Source: Pseudopedobacter saltans
Lineage (GTDB): Bacteria > Bacteroidota > Bacteroidia > Chitinophagales > Chitinophagaceae
Assembly: GCA_003241175.1 (NCBI GenBank)
Contig: QFOI01000238.1
Coordinates: 1 to 5,761, forward strand
Reading direction: 5' to 3'
DNA length: 5,761 bases
Numbering within the stretch: the stretch's first letter is position 1; the number at the start of each line of letters is the position of its first letter. Shown here one piece after another: positions 4,847 to 5,761 of this stretch. The position numbers were made by a program, and so were the translations under genes. Under the pieces are notes generated by a model. It ran no database searches. It was not told the DNA's origin and saw only the letters and a list, made by a program, of their open reading frames with translations.

Positions 4847-5761
4847 ATGAAGCGAATTTTATTGTCCCTTTCCCTTTGCTGGTTCCTCGTTCAAGGCCAT
4901 GCACAGGATGATTTAGTGAAAAAAGCGAATGAAGCGAAGAGTACAATCGGTACTAAAGGTTATCAATTCAAAGATGTTATCAACCTTTCAACGACTCCCA
5001 TTGAGGATCAAGGTTCATCTGGTACATGCTGGAGTTATTCTACCAATTCTTTTTTGGAATCCGAAATGATAAAAGCAGGCAAAAAGCCATTACCACTTTC
5101 CAAAATATTCACAGCCCGTAACTCTTATGTTGACAAGGCTGACAACTATGTTCGCATGGGTGGACATATGGATTACGGTGATGGTGGTGAGCCGCATGAT
5201 GTAATCAATATGTATGCAAAATATGGTGCGATTCCCGAATCGGTTTACAGCGGTTTGATCAACGGTGAAAAACGTAACAATTTCGGTGATATGCAGGCCA
5301 ATCTAAAATCCATATTGGATAACACGGTAAAGTCCACAGACAAAAATGTCTCTTGGAAAGTAGCATTTGATGCTATATTGGATGCCTATTTGGGTAAAGT
5401 ACCTGAAACATTTACCTATAATGGAAAACCCTATAATCCGAAAACTTTTGCAAACGAAGTTGTTGGTTTAAATGCAGATGATTATGTTGAGTTTATCTCG
5501 CAAACTAATACGCCTTATTGGCAAAAAGCCATGATGATGGTTTCGGATAACTGGGCTTTCCAATGGGATTGGAATATTCCAATGACCGATTTCACGGCTA
5601 TCATTGATAATGCTTTGAAAAACGGTTATACCGTTGCTTGGGGTACCGATGTATCCGAACCTTATTTCAGTTGGCCAAATGGGGTAGCTTATGTTCCTAC
5701 AAATGCATTGGAATTAAATGCTAAAAGAATGACACAAGCAGATAAAAACGCCTTGTTTGAA
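4847..5761 (+). CDS. Exported C1B (bleomycin hydrolase/PepC-like) cysteine peptidase, 5' part only
   Basis: The first 305 codons are present and the frame is open to the right edge. Residues 1-20 (MKRILLSLSLCWFLVQGHAQ) are a typical signal peptide with likely cleavage after GHA, so the enzyme is exported to the periplasm or beyond. Mature sequence soon reaches DQGSSGTCWSYS, the papain-like active-site segment, with oxyanion Gln55 and nucleophile Cys61. This early position and the following text (FTARNSYVDKADNYVRMGG, GGEPHDVINMYAKYGAIPES) resemble the bleomycin hydrolase/aminopeptidase C branch rather than classical papain with a propeptide. The catalytic His and Asn would lie past the window, so activity cannot be confirmed. 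Relatives usually have around 390 residues, so perhaps a quarter is missing. The ATG at 4847 is chosen because the signal peptide begins there. Aminopeptidase activity is the likely role. Confidence 0.9.
   Translation, partial: MKRILLSLSLCWFLVQGHAQDDLVKKANEAKSTIGTKGYQFKDVINLSTTPIEDQGSSGTCWSYSTNSFLESEMIKAGKKPLPLSKIFTARNSYVDKADNYVRMGGHMDYGDGGEPHDVINMYAKYGAIPESVYSGLINGEKRNNFGDMQANLKSILDNTVKSTDKNVSWKVAFDAILDAYLGKVPETFTYNGKPYNPKTFANEVVGLNADDYVEFISQTNTPYWQKAMMMVSDNWAFQWDWNIPMTDFTAIIDNALKNGYTVAWGTDVSEPYFSWPNGVAYVPTNALELNAKRMTQADKNALFE

Overview
The window looks like chromosomal DNA from a member of the Bacteroidota. The DNA is AT-rich, start codons are preceded by A-rich stretches instead of strong Shine-Dalgarno sequences, and the recognisable promoters carry the TAnnTTTG -7 box typical of the phylum. 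The protein types also fit: a HisG of the Bacteroidota kind, a single-POTRA Omp85-like outer-membrane barrel, an S9B dipeptidyl peptidase IV and an exported bleomycin-hydrolase-like C1 peptidase. A genus cannot be named from the sequence alone.

Layout. The 5' part of hisG lies on the minus strand at 1-305 and runs off the left edge. Between it and the next gene (306-518) is a compact minus-strand histidine attenuator: a TAnnTTTG promoter box, a 15-codon leader peptide with three His codons, an antiterminator segment beginning one base before the leader stop codon, and a 12-bp intrinsic terminator just before hisG. Reading the other way, 519-2405 encodes a 628-residue outer-membrane protein that ends in a perfect hairpin terminator. 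A short convergent region follows (2406-2694). On the minus strand it holds what looks like an independent mini-gene for a 40-residue single-pass membrane protein, with its own promoter and terminator. Next is a full-length dipeptidyl peptidase IV-like gene on the minus strand (2695-4746). A 100-bp divergent intergenic region separates it from the first 305 codons of an exported C1B peptidase on the plus strand (4847 to the right edge).

How the parts relate. The hisG end belongs to histidine synthesis and appears to be controlled by ribosome stalling at His codons. The two peptidases are divergent neighbours and both suggest peptide breakdown, but the C1B enzyme has a signal peptide and the DPP IV has none, so they probably work in different compartments. 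The barrel gene has no obvious functional link to either side.

The two observations most worth following up are the complete his attenuator and the unrecognised 40-residue membrane-protein mini-gene. I saw no rRNA, tRNA, insertion sequence, CRISPR array or phage-like feature.
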